A stretch of DNA of 64,000 bases from contig OX465282.1 of NCBI GenBank assembly GCA_949987705.1, positions 128,608,310 through 128,672,309 on the forward strand, given 5' to 3'. The stretch's first letter is position 1. Each line of letters opens with the position of its first letter. The position numbers and the translations under genes were made by a program. Source of the stretch: Thereva unica (lineage: Eukaryota > Arthropoda > Insecta > Diptera > Therevidae). Below, piece by piece: positions 24,206-34,812 of the stretch. A model generated the notes under the pieces. It ran no database searches and was not told the origin of the DNA. It saw nothing but the letters and a program-made list of their open reading frames with translations.

Positions 24206-24964
24206 ATAATTAAAATATGGACGCCACGGAAATCCTAGTCACCCTTCTAGGACAGAAGGTGCACAGCTAAGACAAAACCACACAAAACATTGAACAGAGA
24301 AGCGTTCAAAAACTAAGAGAGTGTGGGCACGCAGGGAGTCACGCCACATTAAGAAGAGTCCTTTTAAAGGCAACTTCGCTATTTAGCAAGCATGCGATTA
24401 ATCGGTTCGTACATGCCATAATTGGTATTAGAGGAATAAATGTGCAAAAGAGGTTCTCCTCTCAGGTTGTAGTTATTCACCCTAATTTAAGTGCGGCTTC
24501 TTAAGAAACCTGAGTCCACCTTGCCATTCATCAGCCGATGAACGAATATAATGTCAGCGACCTCGCGACGCTTATGGAAATGAGAGTAAGTGGGTGATCC
24601 CACCGGAGGTGGCTGAGTTAAAATCGGACGAACTTCCTTTGAACCGACTCGATTCTACCAACAAGGGAGGAGTAGTAAGGTAGCGTATTCAAGGAATTGC
24701 CTAACTAAAGATAGTGTTTAGTGGTGAGGGGGGAGAGTGAATTCTTTGGACCATCTTTTTATAAATCCCGGGATTGAATTGCCCTTGGAACAGATATATT
24801 GATGTGGGTGAAGAAATCCAACTTACTTTCAAGCCTAACCCATAGATATATTACAACGCTAGCGCAAATTAAAAATAGGTTGTTATGGACAAGGGAGACT
24901 TTAATAGGGAGGAGCTCAATATCCAAAGAGTTGGCAAAACTAGCACGTTATTAAGCAGTCGGCG
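24206..24964. other. Unassigned, less AT-rich stretch
   Basis: 24290-24950 is less AT-rich than its surroundings and resembles decayed coding DNA, perhaps a retroelement, but I can name no domain on either strand. Confidence 0.3.
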
Positions 24965-25050
24965 TCGTAGCCACTATCGGTTGCTGATGGAATTCTCCTT
25001 GTTCTAGGAGGCATAACACTCCAGCAAGGCGCATTCCGTTTGCTCCAATG
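24965..25050 (+). mobile_element. SINE internal fragment
   Basis: ccactatcggttgctgatgg and aggcataacactccagcaag match the SINE body at 51595-51640 (ccatcggttggttgatgatg and aggtataacactccagtgag). No head or tail is present. Confidence 0.5.
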
Positions 25051-25059
25051 ACTGCGACG

Positions 25060-26442
25060 CACAGTGGGCTCGAACTCGGTAAAACGCGCGCATGCGCATT
25101 TACGGACGCAGAAATCAAATTAAAATTGCTGTACAAACACTTCTTTATGTTTTTGAGGTCGCTGATTTCGAATTTGAGGTCGAAAACGCGTATTAACAAA
25201 TTATAGGTGGCGCCACTGTCGATTTTTTATATTAATTTACAATTATTGTGCTGTTTGATGTGGTTATATAGGTTTTTAAGGTCGCTGACTCCGAATTTGA
25301 GGTCGAAAACGTGTTTTAATCAATTATAGGTGGCGCCACCGTCGATTTTTATATTTATTTCAATATATTGTGCTGTTTGATGAGGTTATTTAGGTTTTTG
25401 AGGTCGTTGATTCCAAATTTGAGGTCAAAAACGTACTTTGAACAATTATAAACTAGAATATGCTATTTGATGTGATTATAAAGGTTTTTGAGGTCGCGCG
25501 CACAGTGAGCCAGATGGGCTTCAAAGGCGTGAATGTGTGCTCACAAGTAAATAAATCTTGAGATTTACAAAAATACGTTTCACTCATAAATATAATATTA
25601 ATAATAATAATAATACATAATTATTATTTAGAATAATTCAAAATAAATCTAATCCTATTTTATAAAAAGTAATAGATTCGACAAAATAGTTGAGTACAAC
25701 TAGTTTAACAATTACAAATGAAAAAAAAATTATAGCTCTAAAATTATTGACTTGATAGTGTCAAAGGTAGTCAAAAATTTAATAAGTATTATCTCGGGAA
25801 CCCCTGCTCTAAATGTATGATGTATATAATAAAGCGATATACAAACAATTATAATCGCACGAATCGCTTACATAAGTTAATTATTCTTTTAAATCCAATT
25901 TTATCAAATTTTTACACAATTTTCACATTGGTCGTATTCTCAAGGTTGCAAGCGGTCGCAGCTGCAATAAATTTTTAATTGTTGTGTACACAATAAAGTT
26001 TTTTTTACCACTGAGTTTGGTCGTACGGAGTAATACTGATGCAAGTTACAGCGTTCATTAGACACTTGAAAATCGTTATTTTATTTACACGGTAATTGAT
26101 AAATGTACAGTAGCACTCGATTCAGACATTCTGTCCACGAGTTGAAGAAACAGAAAGGTGAATAAACAGTAGACAATTCGTGCATTTGTAAGGTTTTGGT
26201 AAAATTGTTTAAGCTTAGTACGGTGAACTAATAAAACTGAATTTTTACTTGTTTAATTAACTTAGTTTTTTTCGTTGACTTTGTATGACCTTCGCACGAA
26301 AAAAAAAATATTTTGAGCTGCGTAATATGTAGCTCTCGATGCTACCATGCATTATCGACAAAATTTTCGTTGAAAAATTGCATTTGGGTTACAAGCAGAT
26401 TTTTTGCCATGCGCGCATTTTCAGGCTGTTGGGCCCACTGTG
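25060..26442. mobile_element. 1.4 kb inverted-repeat DNA element
   Basis: Perfect terminal CACAGTGGGC (25060-25069) and GCCCACTGTG (26433-26442) are flanked by CGACG at 25055-25059 and 26443-26447, a candidate 5-bp target duplication. Imperfect similarity continues inward (gcgcgcatg in both subterminal regions). No transposase is visible, so it is non-autonomous. An extra terminal-like copy, cacagtgagccagatgggct, lies inside at 25501. The superfamily is not determined. Confidence 0.65.
25110..25498 (+). repeat. 122-bp tandem repeat, about three copies
   Basis: Units start at about 25148, 25270 and 25392, with a partial one at 25482. Each opens with a form of aggtttttgaggtcgctga, contains ggtggcgccac in the first two, and ends with gctgtttgatgtggttat. 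The third unit is shortened to about 90 bp. Confidence 0.85.
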
Positions 26443-26479
26443 CGACGCTGGCTTTGTTGGTCAAAACTGAGGACTGTAA

Positions 26480-27330
26480 CCTTGCATTTGCGAAGCAGCG
26501 ATTTTGTATCGCCTTTGCCAATATCCGTGGACTCCAATCGAACTTCCACTCTGTGTTGTGCCATCTATCGCCGAATTCACCCCAAATTTTCGCGCTAAGT
26601 GAGACCCAAATCTTACCCAATGACGTCTTAGATCATTACCAGGTTTCCGGTACACATTAGTGCATAATCTCTCCCCCGTAGGGGAGTTGTCATTATATTA
26701 GGAAAGACGTAGCATTTCCGAAAGTGTACAACAGTACATCGCCTGACTTTAACCACCTCGGCCTTAAAATTTTACTTCATAAACACGTCATTTTGTTCTG
26801 TTTTCTATACAGGAGCCCTAATATAAATAATGAAGCCTCTTCTTTAGCATTTGACACTATCTCAGAACGTACCTTCGAATTCTTATCCTTATACCCGGAG
26901 TGTGAAATCATTGTTGCGGATGATTTCAACGTTCACAACACAAATTGACTGCATTACTCAAATGGCACCAGTGTTTCTGGCCGGGATGCCGAGCTCTTTG
27001 CAGAGACTAATAACCTTCACCAATTGGTTAAGTGCCCTACACGAGTTCCCGACTCTGTAGATCAAGGGGCCATCTCTTTGATCTTTTTCTTACCTCCCAC
27101 CCCCTTTTTCTTACCTCTCTCCATGGAAGTAGATTCACCTCTAGGCAAGCTTCCCATAACAATCATCCATCTTAACCATACCAGCTCCTAGAACAACTGT
27201 TTGACACTATGGGAAAGCCAATTGGCTGCGGCTTATTCGCTTCTTCCAAACTGAAGTTTAGGGATAGAGAACTCAGGTAATTGTGCTTTTGTAACACTGC
27301 TATAGACAGCGATTCAATATCAGCCCGAAT
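26480..27330 (+). pseudogene. Jockey/CR1-like LINE endonuclease, broken
   Basis: The AP-endonuclease domain of a non-LTR retrotransposon. Its start is IAFANIRGLQSNFHSVL (about 26510), then FALSETQILPNDV, FCFLYRSPNINNEASSLAFD, and ECEIIVADDFNVHNTN (about 26900), followed in another frame by SGRDAELFAETNNLHQLVKC. Stops at about 26657, 26948 and after, plus a local duplication of ttttcttacctc near 27090-27120, break it. No RT follows. It is a sister copy of the minus-strand fragment at 15026-15600. Confidence 0.75.
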
Positions 27331-27498
27331 AAGCTTCGTACTCCTTTTAATGTCATTTAATATAGGATGAACAGAAGCTAAGGAGTTAACAGCTCTGGAG
27401 GAAGTGGCGAGGGGATTGAGGATCGCCGAATATAATGTCGTCGATCTATCTTTGATATAGTAACTAAAAACTTTTGGGAAATGCCAACGTCAACTTCA

Positions 27499-27790
27499 AA
27501 TGTCAATATCTCGAAAAATAAGCGTGATATCGAAAATTGTTATTTAATATTTTCGTCTAATTTTGTGGTGTTTCATCAAAATACTTCGTCAAACAGCCAA
27601 TAAAAGGAGAGGGAGTCAAAAAACCGTGTTATTCCTCCTGGAGCTATTCTCAATACTGAAAAACTGTTGACGGAGTGCATTCCTCGTATTTTGCATTCTC
27701 AGTTCCCTCCAGCCCGGTCTATAGGAAATTTAAGTCAATTTTTATATTGTATCAGAAAGTTACTTCATGATATTCTGTAAGCTGACTGTT
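27499..27790 (+). repeat. Two-part repeat with conserved coding-like segment
   Basis: In one frame 27600-27777 reads SKNRVIPPGAILNTEKLLTE, then CIPRILHSQFPPARS and a stop. This corresponds to the minus-strand segment at 23985-24128. Conservation of the peptide in both copies suggests a decayed gene of a mobile element, family unknown. Confidence 0.5.
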
Positions 27791-28497
27791 GAATCTTAGA
27801 GGAAAAATATTTTCAAATCTTTTCTGAAAATTAATTTAAAAAAATCCCACTTCTATTACAAAAATGCATTACCTCAAAAAAAGACTGAAAATGGTATTTT
27901 CGAGTTACTTCATCAGATTATTCAAAGAACTCATATTCTTCCATTGTAAGATATACAAAGTTAGTTACAAAGATCGTCCATGGTTCACACATTACAAAGT
28001 ATAAAAAAATGTTGTTTATTTAAGAAAAGAACACTTATTCGTACATGCATTCGTGGTGATTTATTCAGTTGCAGTTTATCGCAAGTCACCCCAGTTACAC
28101 ATTTTGCATTAAAATATCTCTCCATCTTGTAGAATATAAAATCTGCATAAACAGTGCATTGCACGTGTTCTTTTTGATCTCTTAATTGCTTTGTTTTTTC
28201 GTGTTAAATATAAATAAATATACTATGTAAAAAAAATTATCTAATTTCCTTAATCCGGCGGTTATCGTTAAGGTCAAAATTTTGACTTGTTGAATACAAT
28301 TTCTTTCATAAAATTCCAGTTGTTTTTTTTTTGGATAAGAATTTAAGTCTTACATCAATGTTTGTGTATTAAAATAAAATAAAACATCTTCACCTTGATC
28401 ATCTGAAACGATTTACTAGAATTATCTGAAGCATCTTTCTTGCTACCTTGAGCGGCATTGAACAGTTCTTGTCATAATTTTTTTTTATGTTTTTCAG
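27791..28497. other. No gene recognised
   Basis: AT-rich with short frames. It ends in a pyrimidine-rich tract with ttttcag at 28491-28497, a good 3' splice-site shape. Confidence 0.4.
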
Positions 28498-28768
28498 AAC
28501 GTATAGCTGGAATTCTGATTTTACCACCTTACAGCATGTATCTCTATCCACTCGAGTACCTTTCACCGATCTTGAGGATATTTTTAGAATTTTTCTGGTA
28601 CCTGACTACGCTCCGGCAATGCCAACAATCAAAGTCGACAGCTCTAAAATCCGGATGGCTGCGGCGGTAAACCAGTTACTAGATAGCAATAAGCAAGCAA
28701 GCAGCAGCTCTGCGCGAATACCGCCACGGTGTATGCATTCTCAACCTACAGCTAAGCATAACTTCTAA
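28498..28768 (+). CDS. Candidate terminal exon, unrecognised protein
   Basis: A T-rich tract and cag at 28495-28497 precede an 89-codon open stretch ending in a stop at 28768. It reads TYSWNSDFTTLQHVSLSTRV, then PFTDLEDIFRIFLVPDYAPA, then MPTIKVDSSKIRMAAAVNQL, then a Ser-rich tail. The composition looks protein-like, and the phase would need one exon base before the first codon. I know no family for it and see no upstream exon. An overlapping frame is also open for 70 codons, so chance is a real alternative. Confidence 0.3.
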
Positions 28769-29148
28769 AACCACCTCCTGAAAAGAGAGAGATTAGTTTT
28801 GCGCTGTTGCCTTCCATGGAATTTCAGTAATGCGGCTTACAGCAATTTATTAGTGCCGCTGGTGCCATGTTTTCTGCTAGCAAAAAATATAAATCTACAC
28901 ACAGACACAGCATCTCTTGGGTTTTAGCAAATTGTTATGATAACAACAGCAGAAAACTGTTAACTTATTGAAAGTTAATGCACCCTTTTGTATCGCTTGT
29001 AGTTTTCTTTAGTTATCTCCACGGTAAAGTATGAAAAGCGGTTTTGAAAGTTGTGCAATTTAGAAGAAATAATTTCCGCTTTAACACTTCAGACATGGCC
29101 GCCGCGCTAATCTTTAAGAATAAATAGACAACATTGCAGCCGCTAAAT

Positions 29149-29248
29149 AAAGTGCTGTACCAATAAATTTTCTCTGTACCAATTAAGCATATGTCTCTTA
29201 TATGCATTCAAATGTTGCAGCCGCGGCCACATCGACAACCCGGCGGCA
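29149..29248 (+). repeat. 100-bp direct repeat, left copy
   Basis: It starts aaagtgctgtaccaataaat and ends acccggcggca. The right copy at 31642-31741 differs at three positions that I can see. The two copies sit exactly at the outer borders of the fold-back element 29249-31641. Confidence 0.85.
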
Positions 29249-29485
29249 TAGTACAGTAAAATGGTGGAAAAAAGAGCCATCTGTGCATTTTATGAAAACA
29301 GCTGTTTTGTTTTTTCATTGTGTGGGGGTTGGCTGGGAGCATAAAACAGAGTTTTCGGGATCCGGAGGGGTGTCCTTCGGCGGCCATTTTGTTTTGAGTG
29401 TAAAAAATGGTTTGTCTTATATCTCGAAAACCGTGAGACATACAGAAATAAAAATTTTGGGAGTGATGAGTCTTAAAGCGCCATA

Positions 29486-31330
29486 TTCTTCTTCTTTGAT
29501 CCGTTAGCTGGCGGTCCCAGCGGGACGTCCCCGCAAGGATACGCTGCTGTCGATGCCGCTAGGTCTCAAACTCTATTCAAGATTTGTTTCTATTTTTGTC
29601 GGTTTTGGCGACGTCTCGAGCCTCGGTAACTGATAATCGTTGATTCTTTAGGTCACCCTCGATATTCTTTAGCCAGGTTTTCTTCGGTGCCGATCGCTGG
29701 ATCGTCCAATCTACCGACGGTCTCGACAGAGAAGCCTACATGGCAAGATCGGAAGGATCAACGTTCGGTAAAGGCGTACTTTTGTTTTGATGGAAATATT
29801 TGAAGACCCTCGGGGAAAAACCAACTTAGTCCAAAAAATAAAATTCCAAAAAATACAAGTTTTTTCCCTCATTGATTCATGGACTCAGTTGGTTCTTCCC
29901 CGAACTTTTTATTATTTCCCGTTCATTTTGTCAGGACTACGTTGGTTCTTCCCCGAACCTTTTATTATTGCCCGTTCATTTTGTCAGGACTACGTTGGTT
30001 TTTCCCCATAGTTAATACCTTGAATTTTGGTACACCTTAGCAGCTAATAGATGGAGCTGAATTCTCTGATTTTTGAAAAAGTGGACTAAGTTGGTTTTTC
30101 CCCGAGGGTCTTCATTTGTTTGTTTCCATATGCACCACTTGAGCGAGGCGAATGTTGCTGTTGCCTAGCCGATGCGGCTGTGACCGTCGGCCGTCGATGC
30201 CACTTTCCTTTCCTCAACCAATGATCTCAAATATTTGAACCTCGAAACCTGTTCTATTTGGGTTCCATCGAGGTGAACACTGGCCCTCGACCCGTCCGTT
30301 GTGAGCATTTTGGTCTTTTTCGCATCGAATTTTAACTCGTATGACTGGGCGATGCGGGAAACGCCGTATAAGATGTCCGTTGCTTCGGCATCCGTGTCGG
30401 CGAAGACGGCGCTATCGTTGGCGAACATTAGGTCGGTTACGAAATTGTTGTCGTCGTATCGAACACCGAGTCGTCCATCAAATGCTTCACACATAACCGC
30501 GTCGATCACGACGTTGAAGAGAAGTGGCGAAGCGACGTCTTCCTGTCGGACACCCGTTTGAATCGGGAACTCCGCGGATAAGTCGCTTCGAATACGAACG
30601 CTGGTTGAGCCATCGTACGACGCTTGAAGAAGTTGCAAGATTCTCAGCGGCACATGTTCGCTTTCCAAAACTCTCCACAAGCTGTTCCAATCGATGCAAT
30701 CGAAAGCGGATTTGAAATGGATAAAAACGACGACAGTTCGTTTGCCGCAACGAATTCTTTCTTCCATTAGCTGATGTAGTGCGAATATTTGGTCAATGCA
30801 TCCTCGATGCGATCTAAATCCCGCTTGTTCTTTCCGGCTCGTTTGCTGTCGATGTTTCTCTAGCCTCGATTGTATGATTTTCGTAAATACTTTGCCTTTC
30901 TTCAAATTGGGACAACGATCGCTTTCTTCCACGCCGAAGGGACACGATCCGAATGCCTTATCTGTGTTATGAAGGCATGAAGTCGTTGTGATAAGACGTC
31001 ACCTACAGCTTTGATCATCTCGGTGGTTACTTGGTCTATTCCCGGCGCTTTTCCATATTTCACAAGAGTTCCATCCGATTTTTTGATGTTGTCGTTGATG
31101 TTGTTTTGCCGCCCAAAGGGCGGACTGTCTGGTACAGCGTTCCGTACTAGTGCCTCGACGCCACTTTCTCCATGTCGGCCGCAACGTTATTCCAGTACCC
31201 TTCTCGTTCCAATTTCATTTTCTGTCGAGCTTCTATGTTTAATCTTCGGTATTGCTCAAAGTCGACCTGTTACATTCGCTTCCACTGATCGACGAGGTCC
31301 AGACAGCTGTCCGTGTGAGCGGTTTAAAGC
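29486..31330 (-). pseudogene. RTE-like retrotransposon, RT part, minus strand
   Basis: This is a 5'-truncated copy of the same family as 2530-4293. On the minus strand the RT reads SRKEQAGFRSHRGCIDQIFA, then VVVFIHFKSAFDCIDW (block A, where an Asp is usual before FKSAFD), TGVRQEDVASPLLFNVVIDA (block B, with Gly-Cys replaced by Glu-Asp) and LMFANDSAVFADTD (the FADD box is FAND, so a catalytic Asp is lost). The longest open part is 30165-30932, 255 codons. The 3' tail with its CTT-rich run is at 29486-29500. A MITE interrupts the C-terminal part at 29802-30113. Dead on several counts. Confidence 0.8.
29802..30113. mobile_element. 312-bp MITE built from TIR-like tandem units
   Basis: Its terminal repeats gaagaccctcggggaaaaac through aacttagtcc are perfect inverted copies of about 30 bp. 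ATTT flanks both sides (29798-29801 and 30114-30117). Inside is a 53-bp tandem repeat (two full copies and a partial, about 29883-30008), each with gttggttcttccccg, which resembles the inner terminal repeat ttggtttttccccgagggtc. The uninterrupted relative at 3870-3900 confirms that it is an insertion. Confidence 0.85.
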
Positions 31331-31641
31331 TCATCACTCCCAACATTTTTATCATTTTTAGCCCATATCTTTTATATCATTAATATTACGGCAAAACATT
31401 ATTTACGAAAGTTGTAGATAATTTGATTATCCAAAAAAAAAAGGTTTGAATGAAAATTCTGTAGGTCTCGCGGTTTCCGAGATATAAGACAAACCATTCT
31501 TCACCACTCAAAACAAGATGGCGGCCGAAGGACACGCCTCCGGATCCCGAAAACTCGGTTTTGTACTTCCAACCAACCCCCTACACAATGAAATAACAAA
31601 ATTCATAAAATGCACAGCGAAAGTACCATTTGACTGGACTA

Positions 31642-31741
31642 AAAGTGCTGTACCAATAAATTTTCTCTGTACCAATTAAGCATATGTCTCTTATATGCAT
31701 TCAAATGTTGTAGCCGCGGCCACTTCGACAACGCGGCGGCA
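31642..31741 (+). repeat. 100-bp direct repeat, right copy
   Basis: This matches 29149-29248 with three visible substitutions. It begins at the base after the fold-back element's right end. Confidence 0.85.
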
Positions 31742-33224
31742 CGAGCTACAAATTTCGAAAAATTAAACAACAACAAGTCATTGACTTTCTTAGGGAATCA
31801 TTTCGAAACTCAAATTGAAAACCATATAGAAACTGTTGTGATGTCCCCATAAAAAAAATTAATTTATGTCTAACATCTAAATGCAGCACTTGGACATTAC
31901 AGTGTGGCATATGCAACTTATTTTGCAATAGCAGAGATGGTGTTGGATTGCAAGTGGTTAGCTTTCTTCTGTGAACAGCGTCATTACAGCGCAGTTAATT
32001 ATCGCAATCCAATAAGGTATTCACTGCGATGCGGGCTCTGATATCAAAATAGCAATTCTCAGGGTATTTGCCTCTCTAACTCGACTACTTTTATATCGCT
32101 TTGCTTTGCCGTGTTCGAATTTCTTCGTTCGCATTTTTCTACTAATCAAACTGGGTCAATGCATATTGTTTTTTTTTTTCACAATGTTGCATAAGTAAAC
32201 TGAAAATGTATAAGCCTGGAAAAGCCAAAGTCAGTTGAAATAATTAAAAATGATTTGGCATTGAATTTTGAATTTATTACACTCAATATTTTTATGCAAT
32301 TTCGTTTGATTTTCCGAGTTGTACGATAACGGTTAAGATACAGGTAACAGCTGCTAAATATTCTTAGAAAATCACTCAAATGCAAATGAAATCACGTTAA
32401 ACTGAACAGATTTCGTCGTTTCAACTGAATTGAGTGAAAATTTATCCATAGTTAATTCGATTGTTGATTGGTTCGAGTGTCCAGTAACTGTATTGGCTTA
32501 TTTTGAAATTTTAAACAACAGAGATGCATGTTACTCCAGTATTGTTTAAGGAACTATTTTACAGAAACGGTAAAGTGCACGCAAGCCAGTTTGTTTTCCG
32601 GTATGTGGGTGGGTTGGCATTGGTGAACTTGTAACGACTTTTCACTGGCTAAAATACAAGAAAAATTTCATTTAATTTTATAAAATTTCCCACTAAAAAG
32701 TTGCACGAAGGTCTTGCATGTCGCCTTTGGATATTTTACATTTTTTATGATACTTAATACACCTGTACAATATCGAGAAAAGTTGAAATGTTTAATCGAT
32801 TATAGCCAAACAGACTAAACAATTACTTCACTTGTTGATTTTGTGCAACTGGAGCTGAAACGTTATCTCAATTTCTACAAAAATTAAGAAAAAAAGCATT
32901 AAGAATTTATTTGATCACTAGAGGGAGCAAAATCGAACCGTAACCTCCACGTGGTGCTCTCTGGATAATAGATAACCAACTAACGACGATAGTAGCGAGT
33001 GTGAGACGCTATATTCTCGCCTACCAGCGAAGAGCTAGCAACTCTTCCTGGCGTTAACATTTTGCTATGGAACCTACGGCAGAGCCTCGGACTGGACAGA
33101 TTTCACGGATACGATCCACAGGCACAGCATTCATTGTACGAAAGGTAATAAAGCAACTCGTCATATGGTTTGAAGCTGCCAAACTGAGAGAGGATCCTGG
33201 TTGTAGAGCCGTTAAAAAAAAGAA
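31742..33224. other. No gene recognised
   Basis: AT-rich. A less AT-rich patch at 32920-33070 (ctccacgtggtgctctctgg and nearby) may be part of the mobile element whose fragment follows, but no boundary is visible. Confidence 0.4.
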
Positions 33225-33426
33225 GAAGACTTTTGTTCTGGTTTATTTAAAAAGTAAAGTTTATGCTAGCAAGCCGAAGACAATTGACGAACTCAACTAG
33301 ATAATTGACGAACTCGAAATAACTGCTATATATTCTAGTCAATGTTATGCAGGATGCCGGAAAGAGCTGGTTTTTGCGTATCGAATAGAGGTGATCATTT
33401 AATCGACATTGTATTCAAAAACTGAT
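33225..33426 (+). pseudogene. Mariner-like transposase C-terminal remnant
   Basis: The frame reads VLVYLKSKVYASKPKTIDEL, a stop, then in a shifted frame GDHLIDIVFKN and a stop near 33401. This order, a YLKSKVY..KP.TI..L block followed about 50 residues later by HL.DI.F, is the end of a common insect transposase of the Tc1/mariner superfamily. The catalytic part is absent. The identification rests on the two short blocks and their spacing. Confidence 0.5.
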
Positions 33427-33594
33427 TTGAAATAAATAGTAGAGAATATCCTAAAAAAAATCTTGCTCATTTGTCATAATCGGCTAAAAAAATGTCACAG
33501 TTATTCAATATTGAAATACCGAAGGTCTAGATAGCGCACCTTATACTTGGTTTGAGCTTCTGCGCCATTTACTCAGTTTTAAGTTTCTGAACTA

Positions 33595-34131
33595 GTGTTC
33601 AGACAAGAAAGGATGGTAAGCACTTGCCGTAATACTTCAGCAAGTGGACAAGTAGGCGGCGACAATCGACACTTGGATAAAATGACATCAGAAATTCTAG
33701 TAGGCGACACAATGAATTTGGAGTATAAAAGGCGAGCCGTAGGAGGTATGATTCAGTCATTCTTCAACTTCCGGACTCTCTACAGGTCCAGCTCCAGTTC
33801 CAGTCTCAGGTTCAGTGGTAATCGGTTCGGCTGTGAAGAAGATGGCTACTGGGACAATTGGGGCAGTTATTTGCATATAGATGAAGAGGTCTCATTATCT
33901 CCTCCATCAGTGGATGGTTCGATCAGTCCTCCCAACCAGCCACCACGCAAGTGGCCAGCCGATGCAGAATATCCAGAGGCGTTGCCAGAGCAGACCAAGT
34001 ATACCACATCAACGAGAGACGGGCCGGCTAGGATCAACGGACGGATCATATCATCCTTGCGGAAGCTGCGAGCAGCCAGCACTTGGACGGAAATGAAAGC
34101 GCAAGAAGGCGACGAATTATGGCAGAGTTAG
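33595..34131 (+). CDS. Unrecognised 178-codon open frame
   Basis: The longest plus-strand frame in this part of the window. The protein is Ser/Arg/Pro-rich with a Ser run (SSSSSSLRFSGNR), then a segment SPPNQPPRKWPADAEYPEAL, and ends QEGDELWQS. No signal peptide, membrane segment or known domain is visible. A phrase at its start (ttcagacaagaaaggatggt, 33598) is nearly repeated at 34271 (ttcagacaagaaaagatgat), 140 bp after the stop. It may be a decayed ORF1 or gag-like frame of a mobile element, or a host gene; I cannot tell. The ATG at 33595 is simply the first in frame. Confidence 0.25.
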   Translation: MFRQERMVSTCRNTSASGQVGGDNRHLDKMTSEILVGDTMNLEYKRRAVGGMIQSFFNFRTLYRSSSSSSLRFSGNRFGCEEDGYWDNWGSYLHIDEEVSLSPPSVDGSISPPNQPPRKWPADAEYPEALPEQTKYTTSTRDGPARINGRIISSLRKLRAASTWTEMKAQEGDELWQS

Positions 34132-34812
34132 ATGTGGAGAAAATCCAGAAGAGGAAAGGTAGAGAATAGACAGACGCCAAGTCAAGGCGAAAATTAAGGT
34201 GAATGGAGCCATCCAACTTCATTACCGAAGGACAGGACAGAAACATGTTGAGTAGATCAACGCGGGGAGCATATTCAGACAAGAAAAGATGATAGAAACT
34301 TGGCCAAACCTAGATGAGAAGTGAAGTGAAGTTAAGTACAATGACATATGAATGTATGAGAATGGTCAAAATGGAAAAATGTTCTCAAGGGGGTCGTATT
34401 CAACTCGTGGTTCCATTTTAGAAGTTATAACATTTCGGCCGATAGTATAAAAATTGCAAGTCTTTACATCCGCTACACTAGACCCCTCAATAAACATTTT
34501 GGTGGTTCCATCTAGGAATTGCGATCTGGTTATCAATGAAACCTGGTTATCAAGTTCCAAAATGAGTTCACTAAAGAAGGCAATGTTGCGAAAGCAAGTT
34601 CAGAGAGCTCGTATTGAGAAATTTATTGAAAATGCGAAGAAAACTGCAACGGCAAAACGAATAAAGGCGCTCTACGAAGTAGAACTGGAAGAAATGAACC
34701 AGTTATGATTGGAATACAATAGATCAATTATTAACACATACCTATATACAATTAACAGATGCTTATATACAACATTCATAACAACAATCAGAATTGAACC
34801 AGACTTACACGA

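Larger units (their letters stand above)
29249..31641. mobile_element. Fold-back element carrying an RTE fragment
   Basis: The left arm (29249-29485) and right arm (about 31327-31641) are inverted copies, roughly 80 percent alike. The ends read tagtacagtaaaatgg and, on the other strand, tagtccagtcaaatgg. Shared inner phrases include ttttcgggatccggagg and tggtttgtcttatatctcg. Both arms stop next to the RTE fragment, at gagtgatgagtcttaaagcg on the left and the equivalent gagtgatgagctttaaaccg on the right. The RTE piece therefore fills the loop. The right arm carries about 90 extra bases near 31345-31450. Confidence 0.7.

Noticed and set aside
34562..34708. Lys/Arg-rich coiled-coil-like short frame
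   Set aside because: Only about 49 codons after an in-frame Met, with no splice sites, neighbours or family match; it may be part of a decayed element.
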